21,887 nucleotides of DNA, from assembly GCA_964360445.1 (NCBI GenBank), contig CAYHWE010000015.1, positions 1 to 21,887 on the forward strand, written 5' to 3'. Shown here in pieces: positions 1-6,764 of the stretch. Origin of the DNA: CAYHWE01 sp964360445 (lineage in GTDB: Bacteria; Patescibacteriota; Patescibacteriia; Patescibacteriales; JAKAJF01). Each line of letters begins with the position of its first letter. Position 1 is the first letter of the stretch. The position numbers were made by a program, and so were the translations under genes. The notes beneath the pieces are model-generated. The model was not told the origin of the DNA, ran no database searches, and was given only the letters and a program-made list of their open reading frames with translations.

Positions 1-960
1 TACATCAACGCTTCAATCAGCTACACGGACCCGACTGGCGCGACACATAATTCCGATACGGGCGAATACTTCGTCCCGTTAGTCGGAGCGACCGGAAACA
101 TCGGCGATTTCAAGGCCGGCGTAGCCTTGGTTACGCCGAACATGTTCGGATCCGACTTTAAGCAGGAACTGGACATGTGTAGCAAGCTCGGGCTTGCCAA
201 CGTAACCCCGGCTGTCGCCTATAAGCTGACCGACAATTGGTCAATCGGCGCTTCCGTAAGCATCGGTTATGGCATGGTGGATATGACACAGCCGTACATC
301 GTTTCCGGAGTGAGCTTCGGAGCGCTTGATACAGAGGCGCGCGGATTCGGTTACAGCTACCAGGTGGGCGCGCTTTATGAGCCGACCGGCTGGCTGAGCC
401 TTGGCTCGTCCTACCAAAGCAAAACAAGGGTGGAGCTTGACGGAACAACAACACTGGGAACGGCGGCAGGGGAGATGGAGGATGATTTTTCTTCGGTGTT
501 TTATTTTCCGGGGAGATTCCATCTCGGAGTCGGCGTAAAGCCGATGGAAAAACTGCTGCTCGCCGTGGATGCGACTTATATGGACTACTCATCCACGGAC
601 AAGGCCGACCTGAACTACGATCAGTGGGCTGATGCGACCATGGCATTAGACTGGGAGAGCCATTGGGTATATGGGATAGGCGCCGAATACAGCGCGTCTA
701 ACAATCTCAAGTTCCGCACCGGCTTGAATTATCAGGAGCAGGTGATTTCGGATTCAACCCTGAACCCGGTAACGCCCGATACGAACGGCGGCCTGAGCGC
801 GTCGCTAGGCTTCGGCTGGAAAAAGGATAAGCTGAGCATTGATGCCGCCTATGCGCACGCGTGGGGAATGGAAAGGGATGTGCCGCTTACGAACGCCGGC
901 GCCGGACAATACAGCGCGAGCGTGGACGTGGTATCAGTGGCGGTTGTATATCCTTGGTAA
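1..960 (+). CDS. FadL/OmpP1-like outer-membrane beta-barrel protein, 5' truncated
   Basis: The reading frame is open from base 1 to the TAA at 958-960, so the gene enters from the left edge and lacks its N terminus. The first in-frame TTG at 127 is not a credible start. The visible ~319 residues show alternating polar/hydrophobic strands rich in Gly, Tyr and Trp. Stretches such as GALYEPTGWLSLGSSYQSK, FPGRFHLGVGVKP and the closing VAVVYPW with a terminal aromatic residue fit the C-terminal half of the OmpP1/FadL/TodX family. These proteins form a barrel that takes up hydrophobic compounds across the outer membrane. GC content appears higher than in the peptidase or pilin genes nearby. A terminator follows 20 bases downstream. 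Family assignment is by eye; substrate unknown. A barrel is unexpected if the host is a CPR bacterium. Confidence 0.75.
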   Translation, partial: YINASISYTDPTGATHNSDTGEYFVPLVGATGNIGDFKAGVALVTPNMFGSDFKQELDMCSKLGLANVTPAVAYKLTDNWSIGASVSIGYGMVDMTQPYIVSGVSFGALDTEARGFGYSYQVGALYEPTGWLSLGSSYQSKTRVELDGTTTLGTAAGEMEDDFSSVFYFPGRFHLGVGVKPMEKLLLAVDATYMDYSSTDKADLNYDQWADATMALDWESHWVYGIGAEYSASNNLKFRTGLNYQEQVISDSTLNPVTPDTNGGLSASLGFGWKKDKLSIDAAYAHAWGMERDVPLTNAGAGQYSASVDVVSVAVVYPW

Positions 961-980
961 AAAAAGACTAACAACAAAAA

Positions 981-1015
981 GGGCGGAGTTCCGAAAGGAT
1001 CTTCGCCCTGTTTTA
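981..1015 (+). terminator. Intrinsic terminator of the barrel gene
   Basis: GGGCGGAGTTCC and GGATCTTCGCCC pair over 12 positions with one mismatch around a GAAA loop. TG and TTTT follow. Confidence 0.85.
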
Positions 1016-1025
1016 TTATAAAGGA

Positions 1026-1054
1026 TTGACAAAATGCAGGTATACTATTAGAAT
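1026..1054 (+). promoter_or_regulatory. Sigma70-type promoter for the radical SAM gene
   Basis: TTGACA (1026-1031), a 17-base spacer and TAGAAT (1049-1054). The same two hexamers and spacing occur before ileS. Confidence 0.7.
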
Positions 1055-1063
1055 TTATTATTC

Positions 1064-1080
1064 GGACTTTGAAAATTGAA
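1064..1080 (+). promoter_or_regulatory. boxA-like motif in the leader
   Basis: GGACTTTGAAAATTGAA lies just downstream of the predicted transcription start. It resembles the Firmicutes rrn boxA (CTTTGAAAACT) and matches motifs in two other plus-strand leaders in this window (6765-6792 and 9256-9287). Confidence 0.35.
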
Positions 1081-1128
1081 TATGGTTGATTTAACTTAAT
1101 TTCTGTTATGCCCAAAAAGGAGGTGGCG

Positions 1129-2205
1129 ATGGAAAATTCTTTTAAGCGTCCGACCCTTTATTGGGGTGTGGCGAATAGATTGATAAAAACATTGCATTAC
1201 GCTTTTCGTATTGCGGCTCAAAGCCACAGGAAAGGACCGACAACGGCATTTATTGCGGTAACAAGACATTGCGATAAATTCTGCAGGCACTGTTATGAAT
1301 ATGATAATAGTTTACCTGTCATGTCGAAAGAGTTGCATGGCCGTATATTGAAGAAACTGTACGATCAAGGCGTGACATTCATATTCTACTATGGGGGCGA
1401 GCCGATGTCTCATCCTCAGATAGCGGAATTCATAAAGGATGCCAGAAAGCACCCCTTCAATATAAATATCTGCACAGATCTATCGTCATCATCTCACGAG
1501 CAGCTTGTCAATGTTTTGGCAGCGGGTGCCGAGACCATCAGCTTTTCAGTGGACAGCTTGAAAAAAGATGAGGCGCGCAATATCGAAAAGATTTCAAGCA
1601 ACTTGAAATTTCTTAGAGATTTACGCGATAAAGGTTGGCGCTTCGGATTGAACTGTGCTATCACATTGCATAAAGGCAGTCTCAATGAAGTTCGCGATAT
1701 CGTTGGGTGCGTTAATGATACCATTAACGCGAGTTTCAGTGTCCAGCCAGCGCAGTATCCGGTCGCATATCCCCAGGCAGCTAAAAAAAATCCAGGAGTG
1801 CTTGATAAGGATGACGTGTCTGAAGTAAAAATACTGATGCAATGGCTCAAAAAGAATGCGCGGATGATACCACCGGAAAAATATCTTGATGATTTCCATA
1901 AATATATCGAAGGCAGCCATCGGTGGGAGTGCGCGGCGAACAGAAGAACTCTCTTTGTCGATTGTGATGGAGAGCTAAGGATATGTTCTTATTTCATCAA
2001 ACAAAAACCGCCAGCACCGCTGATTCCACTGTCAGAAAATATAGATAGCTTGGCCATCGGTCATTGGGAAAAGGTCAAATCGATCATGGAGCAGAATTGG
2101 GAGTATTGTAATGCGAAGTGTTATACTCAGGGGTATTATTGTCCCGAGTTTTATACCAAGCATTACATAACCGCTATTATAAGGTACTTCCAGTCGTATT
2201 TTTAA
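1129..2205 (+). CDS. Radical SAM protein with SPASM/twitch-like C-terminal cluster
   Basis: 358 residues from ATG 1129, chosen over the in-frame ATG at 1108 because AAAAGGAGG ends five bases before it. The radical SAM motif CDKFCRHC (C48, C52, C55) should bind the SAM-cleaving [4Fe-4S] cluster. YYGGEP (87-92) is the SAM-amino-group-binding GGEP motif. In the C-terminal third, C268, then G281 and C286 fit the CX9-15GX4C signature of SPASM/twitch domains. C279, C327, C331 and C338 supply further ligands for one or two auxiliary clusters. Such enzymes often modify peptides or act as maturases of enzymes. No precursor peptide, transporter or partner gene is adjacent, and the unit is monocistronic, so the substrate cannot be named. 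Confidence 0.85.
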   Translation: MENSFKRPTLYWGVANRLIKTLHYAFRIAAQSHRKGPTTAFIAVTRHCDKFCRHCYEYDNSLPVMSKELHGRILKKLYDQGVTFIFYYGGEPMSHPQIAEFIKDARKHPFNINICTDLSSSSHEQLVNVLAAGAETISFSVDSLKKDEARNIEKISSNLKFLRDLRDKGWRFGLNCAITLHKGSLNEVRDIVGCVNDTINASFSVQPAQYPVAYPQAAKKNPGVLDKDDVSEVKILMQWLKKNARMIPPEKYLDDFHKYIEGSHRWECAANRRTLFVDCDGELRICSYFIKQKPPAPLIPLSENIDSLAIGHWEKVKSIMEQNWEYCNAKCYTQGYYCPEFYTKHYITAIIRYFQSYF

Positions 2206-2207
2206 AA

Positions 2208-2241
2208 GGGCGGAGTCCACTACGGATTCCGCTCTATTTTT
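2208..2241 (+). terminator. Intrinsic terminator of the radical SAM gene
   Basis: GGGCGGAGTCC pairs with GGATTCCGCTC (11 pairs, two of them G-T, loop ACTAC), followed by TATTTTTA. Confidence 0.88.
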
Positions 2242-2290
2242 ATTATGAAATTTTACGTGTTTATGTGGTGTAAAAATATATGTATTCTTC

Positions 2291-2318
2291 TTGACATAAT
2301 CTAATTTTATGTTAATAT
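2291..2318 (+). promoter_or_regulatory. Promoter of the AsnRS-like/AspRS operon
   Basis: TTGACA at 2291-2296. TAATAT at 2313-2318 gives a 16-base spacer; TATAAA at 2316-2321 is a weaker alternative with 19 bases. Confidence 0.6.
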
Positions 2319-2324
2319 AAAAAG

Positions 2325-2345
2325 ATTTTAGGCAACTCCTAAAAT
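2325..2345 (+). promoter_or_regulatory. 5'-end hairpin of the operon transcript
   Basis: ATTTTAGG and CCTAAAAT pair perfectly around CAACT, at about the predicted transcription start. No T-run follows, so it is not a terminator. A 5' stabilising hairpin is possible. Confidence 0.4.
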
Positions 2346-2397
2346 TACGGCACATTTACAATAAATATAGGCACAACAAAAAGGAGGTGATTACATA

Positions 2398-2694
2398 GTG
2401 AGAAGATCATTGGAGGAGGTCAAGATCAGATGTAAAAACATTTTAAATGACGGGGTTGTAATAAATCTCGTCATCAAGAGTAGCAGCCCAACTGCGGCCT
2501 TTGAAATGATCATGGCCGAAATTGGAGATCAGGCAAAAGCAAAAGCAGGTAGGTGGTTGGCGGTTCTTCGGCGAGATCATCCCGAAGAGTATCTAAGTAT
2601 AACCTCAAACCGAGTCACGTTACAGCAACATGACATCGGAAAGGAGAACGCACATGAAGGAGATGTACATCAACGGCCTCAAGAATTTAAGTAG
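2398..2694 (+). CDS. Small protein of unknown function, first gene of the operon
   Basis: 98 residues from GTG 2398, preceded by AAAGGAGGTGAT with GGAGG ten bases upstream, which is a strong ribosome-binding site. I do not recognise the family. The protein is charged, with a basic N terminus (MRRSLEEVKIRCKNIL) and a helix-rich middle (AFEMIMAEIGDQAKAKAGRWLAVLRRD); it has no signal peptide or membrane segment. Its 3' end overlaps the start of the AsnRS-like gene by 41 bases in another frame. The AsnRS-like ribosome-binding site therefore lies inside this coding region, which would allow translational coupling. It could be a real accessory protein or a translated leader; the good ribosome-binding site favours translation. 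Confidence 0.55.
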   Translation: MRRSLEEVKIRCKNILNDGVVINLVIKSSSPTAAFEMIMAEIGDQAKAKAGRWLAVLRRDHPEEYLSITSNRVTLQQHDIGKENAHEGDVHQRPQEFK

Positions 2695-3967
2695 TGGGTC
2701 GAGCGTAGTTCTGCTCGGTTGGGTGAAAGGAAAAAGACTACACGGCAATGTTGCATTTTTGGACATTGTCGACTCGACAGGTTCTATTCAGGTCATGGCG
2801 CATAAGCCCAGCGTCGGCGAGGAAGTCTTTGATATATTCAAAAAGGCTAACCACGAGGCTGCGGTTGAGATTGCGGGGATACTTGAAAATGGTCATGGTA
2901 AGACGGAAGTTCATGCGAAATCGATCAAGGTAATCAGCGATGCCGTAAGGCAGTTTTCGCCAAGACCGAGAAGTGATTTCGATATATTTGATCCGACGCT
3001 AACAGACCATCTTCTCAGAAACCGCCATGCTTATATTCGCAATCCGAAAATCATGGCAATCCTCCGTTTCCGTCATATACTTATGTCTCACATGCGGGAG
3101 TGGTTTAATAAGAACGGATTCATCGAGATTGATGCCCCGATTCTTACGCCCATACCCCTCTACGATGACGGTAGTGCCATGGGCATCACGGTTCACGATG
3201 AGAATGTGTTTTTGACGCAATGCGTTGGCTACTATCTTGAAGCAGCGGTGCATGCTTTTGAGCGTGTCTATAACATGGGGCCAAGCTTCCGAGGCGAAGA
3301 ATCGCGCAGCAAGCGTCACCTTATGGAGTATTGGCACATTAAGGCCGAGCTTGCGTTCGGAAACAGGGAAGACATCATGTCTCTCGTCGAAAACATCATC
3401 AGCTACTTGACGGAAAAATGCCATGAAGACGGCAGTGAGATTTTCAAAACTCTTGGCGTCGAAATGTGCATGGACGGCCTCAAGATTCCTTTTGCCAGAA
3501 TCTCTTACGAAGACGCTATTAGTCACCTTAAGAGCAAAGGCGTTGATATCGAGTATGGCAAAGGCCTTGGTTCGAAGGAAGAAGAAATTTTGTCGAAGCT
3601 TTATGACGGACCCTTCTGGGTGGTCGGCATTCCTAGGAGCATAGAACCGTTTCCGTACTGTATTGATCAGACTGATAACCGTGTTACTATGGTTGCGGAT
3701 TTGATCGCAAGCAACGGATACGGCGAACTCTTGGGAGTAGCGGAAAAGATCCACGACTTCAACATGCTGATCGAGAGGATGCAGGAAAAGAATAAGCACG
3801 ATGACCCTAGATATGACTGGGTTCGCGAAGTACATCAGCTGGGGTGCGTGCCACATATCGCGTTCGGCATGGGGGTGGAAAGGATGATACGCTGGCTCTT
3901 GAACATTGCGCATGTTAGAGACGCCATGCCTTTCCCGAGGATTTTCCGTCGCCGGATATATCCATAA
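2654..3967 (+). CDS. Archaeal-like asparaginyl-tRNA synthetase homologue with divergent pocket
   Basis: 437 residues from ATG 2654; AAGGAG lies seven bases upstream, better supported than the in-frame ATG 2630. Residues ~18-92 form an OB-fold anticodon-binding domain (VVLLGWVKG, STGSIQVMAH), followed by a class II catalytic core. Motif 2 is FRGEESRSKRH (212-222) and motif 3 is GMGVERM (405-411), so both catalytic arginines (R213, R410) remain. Residues 299-437, including ISYEDAISHLKSKGV and the RIYP terminus, follow the Thermococcus-type archaeal AsnRS as I remember it. Unusual points: the usual flipping-loop EGGATLF is DDGSAMG, the usual SQSAQ segment is TQCVG, and the GGSQRE segment near the C terminus is GVAEKI. 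These positions line the amino-acid pocket. It may be a real AsnRS, or a paralogue with a different amino-acid substrate. Confidence 0.75.
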   Translation: MKEMYINGLKNLSSGSSVVLLGWVKGKRLHGNVAFLDIVDSTGSIQVMAHKPSVGEEVFDIFKKANHEAAVEIAGILENGHGKTEVHAKSIKVISDAVRQFSPRPRSDFDIFDPTLTDHLLRNRHAYIRNPKIMAILRFRHILMSHMREWFNKNGFIEIDAPILTPIPLYDDGSAMGITVHDENVFLTQCVGYYLEAAVHAFERVYNMGPSFRGEESRSKRHLMEYWHIKAELAFGNREDIMSLVENIISYLTEKCHEDGSEIFKTLGVEMCMDGLKIPFARISYEDAISHLKSKGVDIEYGKGLGSKEEEILSKLYDGPFWVVGIPRSIEPFPYCIDQTDNRVTMVADLIASNGYGELLGVAEKIHDFNMLIERMQEKNKHDDPRYDWVREVHQLGCVPHIAFGMGVERMIRWLLNIAHVRDAMPFPRIFRRRIYP

Positions 3968-3997
3968 ACAGAGATCGACTACCAAAAGGAGGTAATC

Positions 3998-5305
3998 ATG
4001 CAAGTTTTGACAATCAAAAAACTCTTCGCTCATATCGGAGAGACCGTAGTGGTGCGTGGGTGGATCGAAACCATCCGCGACCAGAAGAAGAGGCAGTTTC
4101 TCATCGTCCGGGATTGCACAGGTTTCGTTCAGGCAATCAACGAAAAAGAGGGCCGGACCGAGATTACGGCAGTTGTGTCAAGTTTGACGCCCGAGTCAAC
4201 GGTTGAGATTACTGGCAAGATCGTCGGCAACGACATTGTTAAGCTCGGAGGCATCGAGCTGGTAGTCGAGGCGATCAAGGTGTGTTCTATCGCTTCATCA
4301 CCTCTTCCGATCACCAATGAGACTACTCAGGAAAACCGCCTTGACTGGAGGTTTATCGATCTGAGAAACTCGAAGAACAGACTTATTTTCCGTCTGCAGA
4401 CTGTGGCCGAACATGCCATGAGAATATTCTGGCGGGAACATGGATTCATCGAAATCCACTCGCCGAAATTCATGGAAACGGCCAGCGAGTCGGGAGCGGA
4501 GCTGTTCAAGGTCGAGTACTTCGGCAAGATAGCTTACCTGGCACAATCTCCTCAGTTCTACAAGCAAATGGCCATGGCTGCTGGATTCGACAGGATTTTC
4601 GAAATCGGTCCGGTATTCAGGGCTAACCCGTCATTCACTTCAAGGCATGACACCGAGTTTACGAGCGTCGACGTCGAGATATCCTGGATAGATTCTCACG
4701 AAGACGTAATGAATCTCGAGGAACAGTGGTTGCATCACATTTTGACCGTTGTCAAAGCCGAGCTTGGCGATGAAATCAAAGAGCTTTATGGCATTGATAT
4801 AACCGTTCCTGAGCTTCCGTTCCCGCGTGTGACCATGGAAGAAGCCTACGCCATTCTGGCCAACATCGGTTATGCCGTAACAAGGGTAGAAAAAGGCGAC
4901 CTCGATCCTGAAGGCGAAAGGGCGTTGGCACGTCACATCAAGGAAAAATTCGGCCACGAATTCGTATTCGTTACCGACTACCCTGTAAGCGTGCGAGCCT
5001 TCTATCACATGAGGCATGAAGACAGACCGAATTTGACCAATAGCTTCGACTTGCTCTGGAACGGCCTCGAAGTGACCACTGGTGCTCAGCGTGAACACCG
5101 GCACGACATCCTGGTGCGCCAAGCGGAAGAGAAAGGTTTTGCCCTTGAACCGCTTCGCCACTATCTGGATTTTTTCAAATTCGGATGTCCTCCACATGGG
5201 GGTTACGGATTTGGACTGACCAGAATGCTCATGATTTTGCTCGGACTCAAGAACGTAAGAGAAGTCACCTATCTCTACAGAGGTCCAAACAGGCTCTCGC
5301 CGTAA
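3998..5305 (+). CDS. Archaeal/eukaryote-like aspartyl-tRNA synthetase, possibly aspartate-tRNA(Asx) ligase
   Basis: 435 residues, close to the usual archaeal AspRS length and lacking the large GAD insertion of bacterial AspRS. The start has AAAAGGAGGTAATC before ATG, 30 bases after the preceding stop codon. Residues ~15-97 are the OB-fold. RLDWRFIDLR (114-123) opens the catalytic core, and SGAELFKVEYFGKIAYLAQSPQ (165-186) is the Asp-pocket region. Motif 2 reads FRANPSFTSRH (207-217), with Asn where FRAE is usual. GAQREH and the motif 3 GYGFGLTRM (402-410, R409) are intact. Without the bacterial insertion it may be non-discriminating, charging Asp on tRNA(Asn) as well. Its pairing with an AsnRS homologue may instead mark a secondary pair beside other housekeeping copies. 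Confidence 0.85.
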   Translation: MQVLTIKKLFAHIGETVVVRGWIETIRDQKKRQFLIVRDCTGFVQAINEKEGRTEITAVVSSLTPESTVEITGKIVGNDIVKLGGIELVVEAIKVCSIASSPLPITNETTQENRLDWRFIDLRNSKNRLIFRLQTVAEHAMRIFWREHGFIEIHSPKFMETASESGAELFKVEYFGKIAYLAQSPQFYKQMAMAAGFDRIFEIGPVFRANPSFTSRHDTEFTSVDVEISWIDSHEDVMNLEEQWLHHILTVVKAELGDEIKELYGIDITVPELPFPRVTMEEAYAILANIGYAVTRVEKGDLDPEGERALARHIKEKFGHEFVFVTDYPVSVRAFYHMRHEDRPNLTNSFDLLWNGLEVTTGAQREHRHDILVRQAEEKGFALEPLRHYLDFFKFGCPPHGGYGFGLTRMLMILLGLKNVREVTYLYRGPNRLSP

Positions 5306-5338
5306 TCAAAGGGCAAGATTGCGCCATAAGCAAAACAA

Positions 5339-5376
5339 AAAGCCTGGCTGGTTTCTACACCAGCCAGGCTCTTTTT
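5339..5376. terminator. Bidirectional terminator between aspS-like gene and peptidase
   Basis: AGCCTGGCTGG and CCAGCCAGGCT pair perfectly over 11 bases around TTTCTACA. The plus strand continues CTTTTT and the minus strand TTTTTG, so it can serve both convergent genes. Confidence 0.92.
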
Positions 5377-5393
5377 ATATTTTTTTATTCAGA

Positions 5394-6146
5394 CTACTTT
5401 GTCAGCAATTCTTTTAAAAGTTTAAACTTTTTTTCTTTCTTAATTACTTCTTTATAGTATTTATTTGCTTTCCAATAAACCTTATAAGCATTGGCTGTTG
5501 ATTTTGAAGTAATGATTCTATATTCGTCATCTATGATTTCAAAAGCGCAACAATTATCCATTGCAATCGCAATACCCGGAGTTTTTTTCATCATCTTTTT
5601 TAAATCAGGCTCACGATAGGCTTCGACATTATAATGCGGGCAATGAAGCGCATTTATTATTCCGAGACCCTTGACTCTTATTAAATCAGCGTTCGGGTCG
5701 GTAAATTTTTTAGAATCGGAATTGCCATATTTAAACCAGCAGATTGATCCGGCGCTTAATCCCGACATAACTATGCCTTTTTCATAGGCTTTGATAAGCA
5801 TTTGATCTACGCCGGTTTTTTTCCAGATTTTCATCATTTTTAAAGTATTGCCACCTCCGACATAGACAATATCCGACTTATAAATTTTATCCTCGATTTC
5901 TTTTTTGGATAAATTTTCCTTTATCAAATACAGAACATCAATCTTGCATTTTAATTTTTGGCCGAAATGTTTTTCAATAGTTTTAACATATCCTTCGGAA
6001 TCAGAACTGGCGGTCGGGATGAAAAGCAATTTAGGATTACTTTTACCGGATAATTTTATTATTTCCTTGTCTATGGCTGTGGTTTCAACCAGAAAGCCTG
6101 GCCTTCCAATTTCTCCTCCTCCGATAGCAATTATTTTTGTTGTCAT
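5394..6146 (-). CDS. Peptidase E-like serine peptidase (family S51)
   Basis: 250 residues, matching the Listeria-type PepE-like branch of family S51, which includes cytosolic dipeptidase E (Asp-Xaa cleavage) and cyanophycinase. IAIGGGEIGRP opens the N terminus. YVGGGN (95-100) and GLSAGSICWF (129-138) are the family signatures, and S131 is the expected nucleophile. The HCPHYN segment (168-173) contains candidate catalytic histidines. The start ATG lies ~20 bases from the predicted transcription start and has no evident Shine-Dalgarno. The gene is markedly more AT-rich and Lys-rich than the aaRS genes next to it, hinting at a separate origin. The substrate is not readable from the sequence. 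Confidence 0.85.
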   Translation of the reverse strand: MTTKIIAIGGGEIGRPGFLVETTAIDKEIIKLSGKSNPKLLFIPTASSDSEGYVKTIEKHFGQKLKCKIDVLYLIKENLSKKEIEDKIYKSDIVYVGGGNTLKMMKIWKKTGVDQMLIKAYEKGIVMSGLSAGSICWFKYGNSDSKKFTDPNADLIRVKGLGIINALHCPHYNVEAYREPDLKKMMKKTPGIAIAMDNCCAFEIIDDEYRIITSKSTANAYKVYWKANKYYKEVIKKEKKFKLLKELLTK

Positions 6147-6172
6147 ATTTTTATTACTTACTTAATAAATGT

Positions 6173-6201
6173 AGTATAATGCTATATTAGGGAATTATCA
6201 A
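6173..6201 (-). promoter_or_regulatory. Promoter of the S51 peptidase gene
   Basis: On the minus strand: TTGATA (6201-6196), 17 bases, TATACT (6178-6173). Confidence 0.7.
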
Positions 6202-6268
6202 TATTAAATAGATTTTTTAGAAATGTGAGAATTAAAATTATTTTTTGCCCATAATTTATTTGTGGCTG

Positions 6269-6297
6269 TTGACTTATTTTGAAAATTAGTATATATA
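6269..6297 (+). promoter_or_regulatory. Promoter of the trpE leader transcript
   Basis: TTGACT (6269-6274), 17 bases, TATATA (6292-6297), giving a start near 6304. It is divergent from the peptidase promoter. Confidence 0.6.
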
Positions 6298-6327
6298 TAA
6301 AATATCTTTAACATCCACAAAACCTAC

Positions 6328-6366
6328 AAGCCAGATCCCGAAGAAATTCGGGGTTGGGTCTGGCTT
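6328..6366 (+). promoter_or_regulatory. Candidate reduced Stem I with a UGG in its asymmetric loop
   Basis: AAGCCAGA (6328-6335) pairs with TCTGGCTT (6359-6366). Inside, CCCGAA and TTCGGG close a GAAA tetraloop. The internal loop is one base on the 5' side and GTTGGG on the 3' side, containing TGG (6355-6357). T-box specifier codons lie on the 3' side of an internal loop in the first stem, and UGG is the Trp codon. The usual long distal part of Stem I is absent, so this reading is an inference. Confidence 0.3.
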
Positions 6367-6367
6367 A

Positions 6368-6606
6368 TCCCGCTTTGGCGGGAAGGTGGTTTCTGCTTTG
6401 CTACGTCAAAGCTCGTTAAGAGCGTAGGCGAGCTTCTTCGTTAAGGTTTCGGGCTGCGTGGTCCGCCTTCGCTGAAGCTTCGGCGTGACGAGGTGGAAAC
6501 CCGGTTTCCTCCGTAATCACAGGATAATCGATGTCGTCCGCAAGGATGGAGTCGATGAGCGGGAATACACCCCGCCTTCGCATTAGCGAATGGCGAGGCA
6601 AGCTGG
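6368..6606 (+). repeat. GC-rich array of palindromic hairpins in the trpE leader
   Basis: Successive hairpins occupy this gene-free stretch: TCCCGC/GCGGGA (6368-6383), AAGCTCG/CGAGCTT, a palindrome around GAAGCTTC, GGAAAC/GTTTCC, ATCGA..TCGAT with a GCAA loop (about 6529-6556), GCGGG/CCCGC, and CGCC-TTCGC/GCGAA-GGCG. The GC content contrasts with the AT-rich flanks. The pattern resembles clustered REP-like elements inserted into a leader. I see no convincing coding sequence here on either strand. Confidence 0.45.
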
Positions 6607-6628
6607 CGCCTCCGTAGGCGTTTTTTTT
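6607..6628 (+). terminator. Extra intrinsic terminator upstream of the T-box
   Basis: CGCCT-CCGT-AGGCG followed by eight T. An alternative GAGGC/GCCTC pairing just upstream shares the left arm and would prevent it. The stem is short (5 bp), so its strength is uncertain. Confidence 0.5.
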
Positions 6629-6633
6629 ATTTC

Positions 6634-6732
6634 CAAGGGATTTTTATATCCTTAAAAAGGTGGTACCACGGGAAGACCTCTCGTCCTTTTGTCTGAATTT
6701 TTTAATTCGGGCAAATGGATGGGGGGTTTTTT
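6634..6732 (+). promoter_or_regulatory. T-box riboswitch expression platform (antiterminator/terminator) for trpEG
   Basis: AGGTGGTACCACGG (6658-6671) matches the T-box consensus AGGGTGGNACCGCG. Antiterminator: AAAAGG (6655-6660) pairs with CCTTTT (6685-6690), TGGTACC (6661-6667) is bulged, and ACGGGA pairs with TCTCGT around AGACC. The bulged TGGT is the element that pairs with the uncharged tRNA NCCA end. Terminator: 6677-6699 pairs with 6704-6726 at 22 of 23 positions, followed by six T (6727-6732). The two forms share 6679-6690 and exclude each other. A small hairpin at 6634-6652 corresponds to Stem III. Uncharged tRNA, presumably tRNA(Trp), would permit readthrough into trpE. Confidence 0.88.
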
Positions 6733-6764
6733 ATTTGGATGTATTTACCTTCCCTATACGGATA

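Noticed and set aside
2999..4033. A 344-codon minus-strand open frame opposite the AsnRS-like gene
   Set aside because: It is antisense to a well-supported synthetase with clear motifs. Its translation shows no recognisable domain and it has no good ribosome-binding site or promoter.
5905..6165. An 86-codon plus-strand ORF opposite the S51 peptidase
   Set aside because: It is antisense to the peptidase N terminus and has no independent promoter or domain.
6416..6601. A 61-codon minus-strand ORF in the hairpin array
   Set aside because: It is Arg/Ala-rich and covers palindromic repeat DNA. This is typical of spurious translation of GC-rich repeats.
6531..6617. A 28-codon ORF in the trpE leader ending inside the 6607-6628 hairpin
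   Set aside because: There is no Shine-Dalgarno and only one Trp codon, so a Trp leader peptide is not supported; the T-box explains the control better.
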